Shown piece after piece: positions 24,941 to 33,201 of a stretch of DNA of 33,247 nucleotides (its first letter is position 1; each line of letters begins with the position of its first letter). Origin of the DNA: Alphaproteobacteria bacterium (GTDB taxonomy: Bacteria > Pseudomonadota > Alphaproteobacteria > Thalassobaculales > Thalassobaculaceae); assembly GCA_013203465.1 (NCBI GenBank), contig JABMNR010000098.1:1-33247 (forward strand), read 5' to 3'. A program made the position numbers and the translations under genes. The notes below the pieces were generated by a model. It saw nothing but the letters and a program-made list of their open reading frames with translations. It made no database searches and was not told where the DNA came from.

Positions 24941-26284
24941 TTACAACTCATCGGTGGTAGTGCCGTATCCCGGCTCGAACAGCCGCCGGTACAGCCGCTC
25001 GGCATAGGCATCGGTCATGCCGGCGATGAAATCGCACACCCGCCGCTCATCCCCCCAGGCGCCGCCGTCGTCATGGCTCAGATCGGCCCAAGCGTTTTCC
25101 GGTATCAGGCTGTGATCGGCGCAAAGCTCGTCGAACAGGTTTTGGATGACCATGTCGCCCTTGCGGCGCAACTGACGTACCGAGGCGCTCTCGATCACCG
25201 TGTGGCGCACAAAACCCTTCAGAAACTCGACAAGCCGGCCGGTTATCGGTTCGAAAACCGCGTTGTAGCGCAGCAGCGGATGCTCGAAGCCGTCATCGGC
25301 GCGGATTGCCACGTTGGTCACCAGCAGATTGACCAGACCGGCGATCGCCTGTTTACGGTCGAAGCTCGACCCCGAGAACAGTGCATCGGCCAATCCCGCC
25401 CGATTCATACCCAGGGCAACCGCGTGGGTCGTGTCGAAATCCGCCACCAGATCGGACGTCGCGAGCGCATGTTCGAACCATTCCCGGCGGATCAACCCGC
25501 GGGCGATCACATCCTCCAGATCATGCACCGCGTAGGCGATGTCGTCGGCGCACTCCATCAGCGAGCAGTCGAAATTCCGGTGCAGTGGCCGAGCATCGGC
25601 GCCAAGCGCCACGAACCGCGCCCGATCCGAGGCGGAGAACGGTTCCAACGCCCAATCGACGATACCGGCTTCACTGTCGAGGTAGCATTTGGGCGGACGT
25701 TCGTCCGGCTCACCCCCCGCCGCCTCGATCGCGACGATGCAGGTGTTGTAAGACACCGGATACTTCAGCACCGCCAGGATCAGCCGCCGGGTCGGGTTCA
25801 AACCGATTCCCGGCCGGCGGTACTTCTCGATCCGGGTGATCACGCGCAGGGTCTGGCCATTGCCCTCAAACCCGCCGTCGCCGGCCATCTTGACGTTCAG
25901 TGATATCTCGCCGCTGTGGCCATAGGGCGGATGACCAAGATCGTGGGCGTGGCACGCCGCCATCAGCAGCGACGAAGGCGGCAGCCAACGCACCAGATCC
26001 GGATCGATCGGGCCATGCCGGGTCTTCAGCAACAACCCTTCGCCGATCTGGCCGACCTCGATGGAATGGGTCAACCGGGTACGGTGAAAATCCCCCTCGC
26101 CGGTGGCCATCACCTGGGTCTTGCCCTGAAGCCGGCGAAACGCCGCCGAGTGGATCACCCGGCCCTTGTCATGATCAAACGGATCGCGCACGTCGCCGAC
26201 ACGCGACGGCTCCTCGAACCGCCGCTCCGCGAACAGACCGGGTCCGGCGCGCGCAAAACTCCGCTCCGTGGCTTCAGCGCTCAT
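24941..26284 (-). CDS. Deoxyguanosinetriphosphate triphosphohydrolase-like protein
   Basis: The product is a 447-aa HD-domain hydrolase of the dGTPase family, which cuts dNTPs to deoxynucleoside and triphosphate. Metal ligands are H73 (RTRLTHSIEVGQIG), H114/D115 (CHAHDLGHPPYGHSGE) and D247 or D248 (ECADDIAYAVHDLED). RLQGKTQVM is the usual N-terminal motif. It is placed between the ATPase and permease genes of a nucleoside importer, with an ATGA overlap to the ATPase gene and a 3-base gap to the permease gene. The location fits a role in deoxynucleoside turnover. Homologues are often annotated dgt, but this length class is better called dGTPase-like. Confidence 0.92.
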   Translation of the reverse strand: MSAEATERSFARAGPGLFAERRFEEPSRVGDVRDPFDHDKGRVIHSAAFRRLQGKTQVMATGEGDFHRTRLTHSIEVGQIGEGLLLKTRHGPIDPDLVRWLPPSSLLMAACHAHDLGHPPYGHSGEISLNVKMAGDGGFEGNGQTLRVITRIEKYRRPGIGLNPTRRLILAVLKYPVSYNTCIVAIEAAGGEPDERPPKCYLDSEAGIVDWALEPFSASDRARFVALGADARPLHRNFDCSLMECADDIAYAVHDLEDVIARGLIRREWFEHALATSDLVADFDTTHAVALGMNRAGLADALFSGSSFDRKQAIAGLVNLLVTNVAIRADDGFEHPLLRYNAVFEPITGRLVEFLKGFVRHTVIESASVRQLRRKGDMVIQNLFDELCADHSLIPENAWADLSHDDGGAWGDERRVCDFIAGMTDAYAERLYRRLFEPGYGTTTDEL

Positions 26285-27870
26285 GCCGGCGCCGCCCGGC
26301 CACGGATCTCATCCAACGGCACATTCGCCATCATCAATCCCAAGGTCCGTTCGTCGGCTTCCTCGGCCGATACCTCGCCAACCAAACGGCCGGCACACAT
26401 CACCAGGATACGATCCGACAACCCCATGATCTCCTCAAGCTCGACCGACACCAGCAGAATCGCCACCCCGGCGTCACGCATGGCAATCAGCTGCTTGTGA
26501 ATGAACTCGATGGCGCCGATGTCCACCCCCCGGGTCGGCTGGCCGACCAGCAGAAACCGTGGCGCACCGTCCAGCTCGCGGGCCAGCACCAGTTTTTGCT
26601 GATTGCCGCCCGAGAACAGGGAGGCGCGCAGCACCGGGTCGGGCGGCCGCACGTCGTAGCCCTGCATCTTGGCGAGACAATTGGCGGTGATCGCCGCCTG
26701 GTCCATCAAAAATCCGGCGTTGAAGGCCGGTTGATCCTGTTGACCAAGGATCGCGTTCTCCTCGGCCGCGAACTCGGTCACCATGCCCATCGCGTGGCGG
26801 TCCTCCGGCACATGGCCGACACGGGAGGCGCGCACGGCACGCGGATCCGACGAATGCTCGGCGTCGACGCGCAAGCCATCAATCGCGATTGTCCCGCCGG
26901 TTGGAGGGCGAATTCCCGCCAACGCCTCCAGCAGCTCGCTCTGACCGTTTCCGGACACCCCGGCCAGCCCGACGATCTCGCCCGCGCGCACCTGAAACGA
27001 CACGTCGTCGACACGGGGAACGCCGGACGGGTCGACCAGCCGCAGATGTTGCACATCCAGCACCACCTCACGCGGTGCGGCCGGTGTCTTGTCGACCCGG
27101 AACAACACCGCGCGGCCGACCATCAACTCGGCCAACTCCTCGCGGCTGGTTTCGGCGGTCTTGCGGTGCGCCACCATCTCGCCGCGCCGCATCACCGACA
27201 CCGTGTCGGTCACCGCCAGGATCTCGCGCAGCTTGTGGGTGATCAGGATGACCGTCACCCCCTCGTTCTTCAGGCCGCGCAGAATCTCAAACAACGCGTC
27301 GGTCTCCTGCGGGGTCAGCACGCCGGTCGGCTCGTCCAGGATCAGCACCCGGGCGCCGCGATACAGCGCCTTGAGGATTTCCACCCGCTGCTGCAAGCCG
27401 ACCGGCAGATCGCCCACGATGGCGTCGGGATCGACCTCAAGACCGTAATCCCGTTCCAGCCGTTCCAGCTCGGCCCGCGCCGCCGCCCGTCCCTTGGCCA
27501 AGAGCAACGCACCCTCGGCGCCCAACATCACGTTTTCCAACACGGTGAACGGCGGGACCAACATGAAATGCTGATGCACCATACCGATGCCGGCGGCGAT
27601 GGCATCGGCCGGACCGGTGATCGACACCGGCCGGCCATCCATCCGAATCTCCCCCGCGTCGGCCTCGTAGAAGCCGTACAGGATGCTCATCAGGGTCGAT
27701 TTTCCGGCGCCATTCTCGCCAACGATGCCGTGCACACTGCCTGCCGCGACCGCTAGCGAGACAGCGCGGTTGGCATGGACGGCGCCGAACCGTTTATCGA
27801 TCCCCACCAACTCGATCGCCGGCGGGCGGTCAGCGGTCGCGCCTTCGGCCGATGCCGCTTGCGTGCTCAT
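26281..27870 (-). CDS. Nucleoside ABC transporter ATP-binding protein (two ATPase domains)
   Basis: The product is a 529-aa protein with two ABC domains, as in NupA/RbsA/MglA. Domain 1 is complete: Walker A GENGAGKST (51-59), LPVGLQQRVEI (155-165) and Walker B VLILDEP (175-181). Domain 2 has a degenerate Walker A (GVSGNGQSEL, 304-313), signature LFSGGNQQK (418-426) and a Walker B replaced by FLLVGQPTRGVD (439-450). The loss in domain 2 is normal for the BMP-linked group. It follows the binding-protein gene by 34 bases and energises uptake through the two permeases. Confidence 0.94.
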   Translation of the reverse strand: MSTQAASAEGATADRPPAIELVGIDKRFGAVHANRAVSLAVAAGSVHGIVGENGAGKSTLMSILYGFYEADAGEIRMDGRPVSITGPADAIAAGIGMVHQHFMLVPPFTVLENVMLGAEGALLLAKGRAAARAELERLERDYGLEVDPDAIVGDLPVGLQQRVEILKALYRGARVLILDEPTGVLTPQETDALFEILRGLKNEGVTVILITHKLREILAVTDTVSVMRRGEMVAHRKTAETSREELAELMVGRAVLFRVDKTPAAPREVVLDVQHLRLVDPSGVPRVDDVSFQVRAGEIVGLAGVSGNGQSELLEALAGIRPPTGGTIAIDGLRVDAEHSSDPRAVRASRVGHVPEDRHAMGMVTEFAAEENAILGQQDQPAFNAGFLMDQAAITANCLAKMQGYDVRPPDPVLRASLFSGGNQQKLVLARELDGAPRFLLVGQPTRGVDIGAIEFIHKQLIAMRDAGVAILLVSVELEEIMGLSDRILVMCAGRLVGEVSAEEADERTLGLMMANVPLDEIRGRAAPA

Positions 27871-27904
27871 GCTGTCACCCGCCGCCGATGATCCGCGTTT
27901 CGCG

Positions 27905-28900
27905 TCAGGACGGGCAAGAATTGTCCGCCATGTAGTCGTGGACCTTAATCTTGCCGGCGATGATGTCGGCCTTGGCCTGATCGACTGCCTTCTTCATGGC
28001 ATCGGTGATCAAGTCCTTGTTGTGCTCGTCGAGCGCCCAGTCGACGCCGCCTTCGGCCAGTCCCAGCGCCTGAATACCGGTCGTGAACGTGTTGCTCTTG
28101 GCGTCGGAAAAGGTCTTGTAGGCGGCGACATCCACGCGCTTGAGCATGGAGGTCAGCATGGTGCCCGGATGCAGGTGGTTCTGGTTGCTGTCGACACCGA
28201 TGGCGTATTTGCCGCTGTCGGCGGCCGCCTGATAGACACCAATGCCGGTGCCGCCGGCGGCGGCATAGACCACATCGGCGCCACGATCGAATTGGCTTCG
28301 GGCAAGCTCACCGCCTTTGGTCGGGTCGTTCCACGCCGATGGGGTCGAGCCGGTCATGTTCTGAAACACCGTCGCGTTGGCGTTGGCGTGCTTCACGCCC
28401 TGCACGTAGCCGCAGGCGAAACGACGGATCAGTGGGATGTCCATGCCGCCGATAAAACCGACCTTGCCGGTCTTCGACGCCATCGCCGCCAACACGCCGA
28501 CCAGGAACGAGCCCTCCTGTTCCTTGAACACGATGGAGCGGACATTCGGCAGGTCGACCACGGAATCGATGATGGCGAACCGGGTGTTCGGATATTCCTT
28601 GGCGACCTTCTCGATCGCCGGCGCCTGGGCAAAACCGACGCCGAGAACCGGGTTGGCCCCCTTGCGCGCCATCCGGGTCAGCGCCTGCTCGCGCTGGGTC
28701 TCGTTGGTGACCTCGAACTCGCGGTAGGCGATGCCGGTTTCCTTCTTGAATTTCTCAACGCCGTTGTAAACGCCTTCGTTGAAGCTCTTGTCGAACTTGC
28801 CGCCCATATCAAAGACGACGGCCGGGTCCAATTCAGCCGCGAGCACAGGCGTTGTGACGAGAGCCAGCGCGACAGTCGCACCGATAAGTTTGTAAAGCAT
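27905..28900 (-). CDS. BMP family ABC transporter substrate-binding protein
   Basis: The product is a 331-aa periplasmic protein of the BMP/PnrA-like (Med) family, which binds purine and pyrimidine nucleosides. A signal peptide is clear (hydrophobic core, likely cut after VLA, residues 19-21) and there is no lipobox cysteine, so it is probably soluble rather than a lipoprotein. VFDMGGKFDKSFNEGVYNG, RFAIIDSVVDLPNVRSIVF and KVGFIGGMDIPLIRRFACGY are typical. It is the first gene of the operon, with AGGGG upstream of the ATG. The salvage enzymes encoded downstream support nucleosides as cargo. Confidence 0.94.
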   Translation of the reverse strand: MLYKLIGATVALALVTTPVLAAELDPAVVFDMGGKFDKSFNEGVYNGVEKFKKETGIAYREFEVTNETQREQALTRMARKGANPVLGVGFAQAPAIEKVAKEYPNTRFAIIDSVVDLPNVRSIVFKEQEGSFLVGVLAAMASKTGKVGFIGGMDIPLIRRFACGYVQGVKHANANATVFQNMTGSTPSAWNDPTKGGELARSQFDRGADVVYAAAGGTGIGVYQAAADSGKYAIGVDSNQNHLHPGTMLTSMLKRVDVAAYKTFSDAKSNTFTTGIQALGLAEGGVDWALDEHNKDLITDAMKKAVDQAKADIIAGKIKVHDYMADNSCPS

Positions 28901-28998
28901 GATCGCTACCCCTGTTCTTGTTTCCGCTCATCACGCGGTTGTCGGTTAATCTACGGCAAACGCTCGTCCGTTCCCATAGCCCGCGACAGGAAGTGCTC

Positions 28999-29340
28999 GT
29001 GACCGAAGCCCGTCTAAAGACCCATGTGATCATCCAGTCGGCGGTGCGCCGCGCGTCGATGCGCGGAGCGGCGGCGACCGTCGCCCGACGCGGTGACCCG
29101 GACGCCGGGCCAATCTACGTGAAGGTCAACCGTGGTCCTGATGTCGGCTGCACTGTGCTGGCGCCCACCCGGGACTGGGACACCGGCGCGCTCGGCTGGC
29201 GGATCGTAACCGGAGGCGAACCCGTGCCCGAGGTCGACGCCGACGCCCTGATCGACCGGGAACGCGCGATCGACCCGGATTTGTGGGTGCTGGAGATCGA
29301 GGATCGTGAGGGATGGCACCCGTTCGACATCATTTCCTGA
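28999..29340 (+). CDS. DUF1491 family protein
   Basis: The product is 113 aa and matches the alphaproteobacterial DUF1491 family, of unknown function. RLKTHVIIQSAVRRASMRG, ATVARRGDPDAGPIYVKVNR and the C-terminal IDPDLWVLEIEDREGWHPF are typical. The frame is open from 28918, but the family N-terminus starts at GTG 28999, preceded by AGGAAG with a 5-base spacer. It diverges from the BMP operon. Its 3' end overlaps the start of the next gene by 28 bases. Confidence 0.85.
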   Translation: MTEARLKTHVIIQSAVRRASMRGAAATVARRGDPDAGPIYVKVNRGPDVGCTVLAPTRDWDTGALGWRIVTGGEPVPEVDADALIDRERAIDPDLWVLEIEDREGWHPFDIIS

Positions 29341-29726
29341 ATCTGGGCATGGCTCTTGGGTTGTTGCTTGCCGACGCAACGCCGATATCGGCGTTGGAGG
29401 TGCGCAAGACCGGTGGGCCCGCTGCCCTGGTGCTTGCGCTCGGCATCGCCGGACCCTACGCGCGCGGCCATCGCCCTTGCGGCCATGCGCGGCTACCCGA
29501 CGGCGACGGGGCATGGTCGATGACGCCCACCGACTACGGTTGCCTCGGCTACGACACCTTCGTGGTGATGGTTCGTGGCGCGCCACCGCCCAACAAGCCC
29601 ACGACCACAATCGTGTCATGGTGCGAGGCCGTGGTCATGGAGCACGGGACGCTGATGCTCACCGAGGGCGCGAGCCCCGACGCGGCGATGATCTGCGCGC
29701 TGCCGTCCATCGAGACGCTGCATTGA
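29313..29726 (+). CDS. Small exported protein with four cysteines
   Basis: I do not recognise the family. The 137-aa product has a signal peptide (PVRHH basic region, LGMALGLLLADA core, likely cut near ISA). The mature part contains four cysteines (RPCGHAR, YGCLGYD, SWCEAV, ICALPS), enough for two disulfides, so it is probably periplasmic. The ATG at 29313 lies inside the DUF1491 gene, next to GAGGG. A later ATG at 29349 would remove the basic part of the signal peptide, so I keep 29313. It is likely co-translated with DUF1491. Confidence 0.65.
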   Translation: MAPVRHHFLNLGMALGLLLADATPISALEVRKTGGPAALVLALGIAGPYARGHRPCGHARLPDGDGAWSMTPTDYGCLGYDTFVVMVRGAPPPNKPTTTIVSWCEAVVMEHGTLMLTEGASPDAAMICALPSIETLH

Positions 29727-29736
29727 TCGGGCGCAC

Positions 29737-30666
29737 TCAGTCTGCTGAGGCCGTCATCCGTCTGAGCTTGGACGACAGTTGCATCAACAGAATGCCACCG
29801 ATCACCATGCCGCCGCCGATCGCCTGGGCGCTTGTCAGCGCCTCGCCATACAGCAGGAACGCGCCGCCGATCGCCGCCACCGGTTGCAGGTTGTTGAGGA
29901 TCGAGCTGGTCTCGACGCCGATGCGCGGGATTGCGGCGTAGTACAGCGGGATCGAGCAGCCCTGAAGCAGCACGACCCCTAGGGCCCCGAGCCATCCGGC
30001 GGTGGTCGTTGGCGCTGTAAAGCCGACGATCGCCAGCACCACGACGGTCAGCACGCACGCCGCCACCAGCGCCATGTGGAACATCACCACCAACGGATCA
30101 CGTCCGCCCATCACCCGGCCGATCCAGATGACATTGATGGCGCAGGCCACCCCCGCCGACAGCCCGAAGAACAGGCCGAGCGGGTCCAGGTCGTCGAATT
30201 CGACACCCAGCATGACGCCAAGCCCGCCGAACGCGATCAAAAAGCCCGAAAACCGCAAAAATCCAGGCCAGCGCCGGTCGAGGATCGCGGTGAACACGCT
30301 GACCAACGGCGGATAGATGAAGAACAGCAGCGCCGCCACGCCGACCGGAATGTATTTCACCGCGCCGATGTTGCCGAAAAACATATGGGCCAACAGGGTG
30401 CCAAGCCCCAGACAGTTCAGCCAGACCCACCACTCGACCCGGAGCGACCGGTCAGACGCCAAACACCATCCGCCAACCAACAGCACCACGAACCAGGCCC
30501 GCACCATGGCGATCGACTGTCCGTCGGTACCGCCCTCGAAGGCGATACGGGCAACCGCGATGGCGAGGCCAAGGCCGAGCGAGGCGAGGACCGCGAACCC
30601 GAAGCCGGTCAACCGATACCGCGCGGCCTCGACCTCGGTGTCAGATTCGGTCCCAGAAGGCGCCAT
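29737..30666 (-). CDS. DMT superfamily transporter (EamA type)
   Basis: The product is a 309-aa inner-membrane protein with about ten hydrophobic segments and two EamA repeats. The first repeat includes HMFFGNIGAVKYIPVGVAAL and LFFIYPPLVSVFTAILD. The second ends with ILNNLQPVAAIGGAFLLYGE. It is likely an exporter of unknown substrate. The frame is open from 30714. I chose the ATG at 30666, which overlaps the end of the epimerase gene by 26 bases. The start is uncertain because no clear ribosome-binding site is seen. Confidence 0.85.
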   Translation of the reverse strand: MAPSGTESDTEVEAARYRLTGFGFAVLASLGLGLAIAVARIAFEGGTDGQSIAMVRAWFVVLLVGGWCLASDRSLRVEWWVWLNCLGLGTLLAHMFFGNIGAVKYIPVGVAALLFFIYPPLVSVFTAILDRRWPGFLRFSGFLIAFGGLGVMLGVEFDDLDPLGLFFGLSAGVACAINVIWIGRVMGGRDPLVVMFHMALVAACVLTVVVLAIVGFTAPTTTAGWLGALGVVLLQGCSIPLYYAAIPRIGVETSSILNNLQPVAAIGGAFLLYGEALTSAQAIGGGMVIGGILLMQLSSKLRRMTASAD

Positions 30667-31651
30667 GATCCCGGATCCAACCGGCGAAATCGGCCATGGT
30701 CGCCGCCAGATCATCCGGCAACCGGTGACCGGCCTCGTCGGCCAAGCGGTTGGGTTTCATCGGGTATCGGTCGACGTCGCTCCAGAGGTTGATCGTCGGC
30801 GTCTCGCCCGCCTCGGCCAACCGATAGCTGAAGCCGGGAAACGCCGCAGCCAAATGAGAGCACATAGCCATCACGCTGATCTGGCGGGCGGAGGTGACGT
30901 TGAAGATATCGCTTTTCAGCCTGTCCGCCGGGGCCGCCATCAGCGCGGTAAGCGCGCCGGCCACATGCCGTGAGTAGGTCCAGTCGAGATGATCCTCGCG
31001 GGCGAAGGTCGCCGGTGTGCCGGCACGCGCCGCAAGCGCCGCCTGCATCGGCGCCGACAGGGTGTCGCGGGCGCCGGAATCGACCTCCCACGGCCCGAAG
31101 ATGGTGGACAGTCGCACCGACACGGCATGCAGATCGGTCAGCTCGGCATAGCGTCGGACCAGCCGTTCGGAGCCGAACTTCGTCATGCCGTAGATCTTGA
31201 ACGGCTCCTCGCGCGTGCCGTACTCGTCGAGCGGGCCGCTCCACCCGGTATCACCGAACGCGCCGGTGCCGTAGGCCGCGCCGGAGGAGATGTTGATCAA
31301 CCGCCGGACCCCCGCCTTGGCCGCCGCCTTGAGCGTATGGGCGAGGCCAACCAGATTGACCTCGATCACACTTTCCGGGGCGTCCCGCTCCCGGTCGGGG
31401 CCGGAGGTGACAGCGGCCCCATAGAACACCCGGTCGACCCGGTGGGCCCGGATCGCCTGGGCGATCGGCTCGGCTTCGCGAATGTCGCCCTGGACCAGGG
31501 TATAGGTTCCCGGCAACGCGTCGAGCCGGGCCTTGGCGACCGGGTGCAGCCCGTTGCGATCGAACAGCACGACCGTGTCACCGTCCTGCAGATGGCGTTC
31601 GGCGAGAGCGAGGCCGATGAAGCCACACCCACCCGCGATCAAGGCGGTCAT
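30641..31651 (-). CDS. NAD-dependent epimerase/dehydratase (extended SDR)
   Basis: The product is a 336-aa extended short-chain dehydrogenase. IAGGCGFIG (5-13) is the nucleotide-binding loop, with D31 favouring NAD over NADP. D56 (QGDIRE) contacts the adenine in the family. The catalytic set is S122/S123 (NISSGAAYG), Y154 and K158 (YGMTK). Such enzymes act on nucleotide sugars or on free acids such as uronates. AGGGAGA lies before the ATG. It is between the cyclophilin and the DMT exporter genes on the same strand, so the three may form an operon. The substrate is not known. Confidence 0.9.
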   Translation of the reverse strand: MTALIAGGCGFIGLALAERHLQDGDTVVLFDRNGLHPVAKARLDALPGTYTLVQGDIREAEPIAQAIRAHRVDRVFYGAAVTSGPDRERDAPESVIEVNLVGLAHTLKAAAKAGVRRLINISSGAAYGTGAFGDTGWSGPLDEYGTREEPFKIYGMTKFGSERLVRRYAELTDLHAVSVRLSTIFGPWEVDSGARDTLSAPMQAALAARAGTPATFAREDHLDWTYSRHVAGALTALMAAPADRLKSDIFNVTSARQISVMAMCSHLAAAFPGFSYRLAEAGETPTINLWSDVDRYPMKPNRLADEAGHRLPDDLAATMADFAGWIRDHGAFWDRI

Positions 31652-31693
31652 GCTCGGTTCTCCCTGTGCGTCGGCGCGATCGCGCCGACTCTG

Positions 31694-32227
31694 CTACTGC
31701 GCGTCGGCCGCGACCTGCATCTTGACGATCTGGTCCGGCTTGCGCGGCGGCTCGCCCCGGGCGATGCCGTCAACCAACTCCATGCCACCGGTGACCTGAC
31801 CCCACACGGTGTATTGGCCGTTCAGGAAGCTGCAGTCGTTGAAGCAGATGAAGAACTGGCTGTCGGCCGAGTTCGGGCTTTGGGACCGCGCCATGCCGAC
31901 CGTTCCACGGCCATAATTGGCATCGGAAAACTCGGCGTCCAGCTTGTGCCCCGAGCCGCCCCGGCCGGTGCTAGTGGGATCGCCGGTCTGGGCCATGAAG
32001 CCCTCGATCACCCGGTGGAACACCACCCCATCGTAAAACCCTTCGCGCGCCAACTCCTTGATGCGCGCGGTATGAGCGGGTGCGAGGTCATGGCGCAGCT
32101 CGATGGTCACCCGGCCCGACGCCAGGTCCATGTACAGTGTGTTTTCGGGATCCGCCGCCGCGGTCTCGTTCGTATCGGTGGTCATAAGTGCTCCAATGAT
32201 GGCTGCTGCGAACGCCAAGCGACGCAT
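31694..32227 (-). CDS. Secreted cyclophilin-type peptidyl-prolyl isomerase
   Basis: The product is a 177-aa cyclophilin that isomerises X-Pro bonds. The N-terminus has RR, a hydrophobic core and a likely cut after TAAA (22-25), so the enzyme is probably periplasmic, like PpiA. Catalytic motifs are FHRVI (70-74), FMAQTGD (77-83), GMARSQSPNSADSQFFI (111-127) and W142 in VWGQV. The frame is open to 32353, but the ATG at 32227 has AGGGAGA with a 7-base spacer and begins the signal peptide. Its stop lies 42 bases before the epimerase start. Confidence 0.92.
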   Translation of the reverse strand: MRRLAFAAAIIGALMTTDTNETAAADPENTLYMDLASGRVTIELRHDLAPAHTARIKELAREGFYDGVVFHRVIEGFMAQTGDPTSTGRGGSGHKLDAEFSDANYGRGTVGMARSQSPNSADSQFFICFNDCSFLNGQYTVWGQVTGGMELVDGIARGEPPRKPDQIVKMQVAADAQ

Positions 32228-32685
32228 CGACAGTCTCCCTTGGTTGAGTTTAGCGGCAAGCCGCGCGGTGACGATCCCTTCTGCAATCGGATCGCAAAAG
32301 TCAAGAGCGGGCCAGTCATAAGGTTGCGGCTTAGTCCCTTGGTGCTTCACCAACCGAGGTTATCAAACACGCCGATACCCCTATTGGATCAGCCGATATA
32401 CCCACTCTTCCAACAATCTAGCACATCCTCGGTTGGCGCGAGGCAAACATCTCTGTTCACACTGGAGAAAATCACCGGTTACGCGGCAGACTTTGAACCC
32501 CCAAACGTGGATTGTTCGAGCAAAGCGGCGACCGTTCGGAGCGTCGTTCATGGTGGATGAGCGAGCACACCGACGCAGTCGTTCTACTCTTCACGGATCA
32601 ACCCCATGAAGTGGAATTTCAATTCAACAAGCCTGGAACAAGAACGCCGTTTTGTATTTAGTGCACAGCCTGTTCTTCACGGAGA
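32228..32685. other. Non-coding stretch of 458 bases
   Basis: This gap separates the cyclophilin start from the end of the DUF1036 gene. It must contain the cyclophilin promoter. I see no convincing gene; a 50-codon open frame starting at 32607 lacks support. A 10-bp inverted repeat and two GCCGATA copies (32371 and 32392, 21 bases apart) are the only structures noted. Base composition falls toward AT on the right side. Confidence 0.6.
32350..32436. repeat. 10-bp inverted repeat with 67-base spacer
   Basis: CCAACCGAGG (32350-32359) is matched by its exact reverse complement CCTCGGTTGG (32427-32436). The spacer carries two copies of GCCGATA exactly 21 bases apart. It could be an RNA stem, a protein-binding array or the ends of a small inserted element. 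There is no direct evidence for any of these. Confidence 0.5.
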
Positions 32686-33102
32686 TCAATCGACAAGATT
32701 AGTGGTCCATGATCTCGATTCTTTTGTATCAACCTCGATAAATCCTTCAGTATCGTAACTCCGGCCCTCGCAATTCAAACTATCGCCACTGGATCTGTTT
32801 TTTATCGTAAAAGCATTATCGGAAACACAGAAATTGTAATCTCCGCTCCATTCACCACCCACTTCCAAATGGGCCGCATAATAGTAGTAATATTTATTGG
32901 CAAGATCTCCAGAGACTACAGCTAGACATTCTCCACCAGGATCAATTTCCCACCAACCCTCCGACCACCAAACCTTACCTTTCGCGTATCCAATAGCAAC
33001 CTGTACTGGATAGCCGGTCTTATTGCATATATTCCAGTCGGCCGACGCCATAGATGTCATGGAAACCCAGGCGACTAGTCCGATTATTAGTCTATAGGTC
33101 AT
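32686..33102 (-). CDS. Secreted DUF1036 family protein
   Basis: The product is a 138-aa protein with a signal peptide (likely cut after ASA, 19-21) and a mature domain of the DUF1036 type: DWNICNKTGYPVQVAIGYA, WWSEGWWEIDPGGEC, and a Tyr-rich AHLEVGGEW region. Four cysteines (26, 58, 91, 110) suggest two disulfides. The function of the family is unknown. The coding DNA is distinctly more AT-rich than the rest of the window, which suggests transfer or relaxed codon selection. GGGGG is very close to the ATG. Confidence 0.85.
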   Translation of the reverse strand: MTYRLIIGLVAWVSMTSMASADWNICNKTGYPVQVAIGYAKGKVWWSEGWWEIDPGGECLAVVSGDLANKYYYYYAAHLEVGGEWSGDYNFCVSDNAFTIKNRSSGDSLNCEGRSYDTEGFIEVDTKESRSWTTNLVD

Positions 33103-33134
33103 CTACCCCCGGATTTCCCATGTGCACCGTTCAT

Positions 33135-33170
33135 TTGACGCCAGCACTGTGCGATTGTGGTATACATATC
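33135..33170 (+). promoter_or_regulatory. Promoter/operator-like sequence before the last gene
   Basis: TTGACG (33135-33140) is followed by TATACA (33161-33166), but the 20-base spacing is too long for a normal promoter. TGGTATACAT (33158-33167) resembles the core GTATAC of FadR-subgroup GntR operators. Both ideas rest on short matches. Confidence 0.25.
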
Positions 33171-33201
33171 AGTATGTTGGGTTGGTTGGAGGGCGGGTAA
33201 G

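Noticed and set aside
26281-27870. Degenerate second ATPase site as a sign of gene decay
   Set aside because: Loss of Walker motifs in the second domain is normal for BMP-linked double ATPases, and the gene is otherwise intact.
30989-32560. A 523-codon plus-strand open frame
   Set aside because: It is the antisense of the epimerase and cyclophilin genes, which have complete catalytic motifs on the minus strand.
32607-32759. A 50-codon open frame starting MKWNFNS
   Set aside because: No ribosome-binding site, no recognisable features, and it overlaps the 3' end of the DUF1036 gene.
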